A model generated the notes under the pieces. It had not been told where the DNA came from and did no database searches. It saw only the letters and a list, made by a program, of their open reading frames with translations. A stretch of DNA of 64,000 bases from Sphingomonas sp. dw_22 (lineage in GTDB: Bacteria > Pseudomonadota > Alphaproteobacteria > Sphingomonadales > Sphingomonadaceae): NCBI RefSeq assembly GCF_018449795.1, contig NZ_JAAVVE010000013.1, positions 1 to 64,000 of the forward strand, in the 5' to 3' direction. A program made the position numbers and the translations under genes. This document shows positions 63,250-64,000 of the stretch, piece after piece. How positions within the stretch are numbered: the stretch's first letter is position 1; every line of letters starts with the position of its first letter.

Positions 63250-64000
63250 ATGCCCCTCCCAGCAACGCCAGTCTGGTTCATCACCGGATGCTCGACGGGC
63301 TTTGGCCATGAAATCGCCAGGCAGGTGCTCGCCAGCGGTGCGCGGGCCGTGGTGACGGCGCGCGACAAGAGCCGTGTCGCGCATCTGGTCGAAGGCAATG
63401 CGGACAATGCGCTCGCGCTCAGCCTCGATGTGACCGATCAGGGCCAGATCGAACAGGCGGTGCAGGCGGCGGTTGAGCGTTTCGGCCGCATCGACGTGCT
63501 GATGAACAACGCCGGCTATGGCTATATGTCGACCATCGAGGAAGGCGAGGAGATCGAGGTTCGGCGGCAGTTCGATGCCAATGTCTTCGGCCTTTTCGCG
63601 ATGACGCGCGCGGTCCTGCCGGTGATGCGCAAGCAGCGCGGCGGGCGCATCATCAACCTGACCTCGGTTGCGGGACTGGTCGGTTTCCCGGGCTCCGGCT
63701 ATTATGCCGCCAGCAAGCACGCGGTGGAGGGTTTCTCGGACGCGCTGGCCGCCGAGGGCAGGCCCATCGGCATCCAGGTCACCTGCGTCGAGCCGGGGCC
63801 GTTCCGCACGGATTGGGCGGGCCGTTCCATGACGCAGACGCCCAGCCACATCCCGGAATATGCGGAGACCGCCGGCGTCCGCCTCGCCAACACGAAGCTC
63901 CAGAGTGGAAAGCAGCCGGGCGATCCGGTGCGCGCGGCGGAGGCGATCATCAAGGTCTCCACGCTGGAAACCGCACCTCGACATCTCGTTCTGGGCGCAT
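63250..64000 (+). CDS. Short-chain dehydrogenase/reductase, 3' end beyond the window
   Basis: The first 250 residues show the NAD(P) motif TGCSTGFGHEIARQ, the NNAGYG motif, catalytic Ser in NLTSVAGLVGFPG and YxxxK in GYYAASKHAVEG, and the PG motif in EPGPFRTDW. This is an SDR oxidoreductase of the group containing many paralogues; the substrate is unknown. ATG 63250 follows CAGGAG. It is 150 bp from the DUF1254 gene and probably a separate unit. The intergenic stretch 63100-63249 shows nothing else recognisable. Confidence 0.92.
   Translation, partial: MPLPATPVWFITGCSTGFGHEIARQVLASGARAVVTARDKSRVAHLVEGNADNALALSLDVTDQGQIEQAVQAAVERFGRIDVLMNNAGYGYMSTIEEGEEIEVRRQFDANVFGLFAMTRAVLPVMRKQRGGRIINLTSVAGLVGFPGSGYYAASKHAVEGFSDALAAEGRPIGIQVTCVEPGPFRTDWAGRSMTQTPSHIPEYAETAGVRLANTKLQSGKQPGDPVRAAEAIIKVSTLETAPRHLVLGA

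Noticed and set aside
1..64000. CRISPR arrays, insertion sequences, integrases or prophage genes
   Set aside because: No regularly spaced direct repeats, transposase motifs or phage genes were seen on either strand.

Overview
The window is high-GC alphaproteobacterial chromosome, most likely from a sphingomonad (Sphingomonas/Sphingobium group). This rests on five large TonB-dependent receptors in 64 kb, a complete HutC-type hut cluster, palindromic intergenic repeats, short or ATGA-overlapping gene junctions, and protein sequences that read like Sphingomonadaceae. No rRNA, tRNA, CRISPR array, insertion sequence, phage gene or integrase was seen. Nearly all of the DNA is coding.

Layout. (1) 1-12.4 kb, histidine module: hutI-hutH-hutG-hutU (minus; hutU cut by the window edge), divergent hutF-hutC, then a divergent pair of an exported S9 peptidase and a 1051-aa TonB receptor. 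TGTCTATACA palindromes lie in both divergent promoter regions, so the peptidase and receptor are probably HutC-controlled. (2) 12.6-19.4 kb: an RND efflux operon with a divergent LysR regulator. (3) 19.5-28.5 kb: an Hsp70-like protein, a second LysR regulator, a TonB receptor with an unrecognised secreted protein, and a convergent lactate-permease-family transporter plus glycerate 2-kinase. A 15-bp palindrome recurs at three promoters here. (4) 28.6-37.2 kb: dctBD divergent from dctA-TonB receptor-SGNH hydrolase; the DctD-like protein has lost GAFTGA. (5) 37.2-48.9 kb: two cobalamin-riboswitch operons, cobO-cobB and btuB-(membrane protein)-DUF1636-cobT-cobC-cobS-cobD-cbiB-cobQ-cobU. (6) 49-63.1 kb, organosulfur module: Rrf2 regulator-ssuD, a six-gene TonB/monooxygenase/tauD/ssuACB operon, cysK, and arylsulfatase-FGE-DUF1254, the last interrupted by an in-frame TGA. 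A shared CTCTA-N9-TAGAG-like operator ties these together. (7) A partial SDR gene at the right edge.

The common theme is five nutrient-import modules. Most pair an outer-membrane TonB receptor with inner-membrane transport and/or catabolic enzymes and with their own regulator (HutC, LysR, DctBD, B12 riboswitch, probable Rrf2). The least expected observations are the absence of any stop codon between hutG and hutU, the degenerate GAFTGA loop of DctD, three candidate regulons defined by repeated palindromes, and the TGA-interrupted DUF1254 gene.
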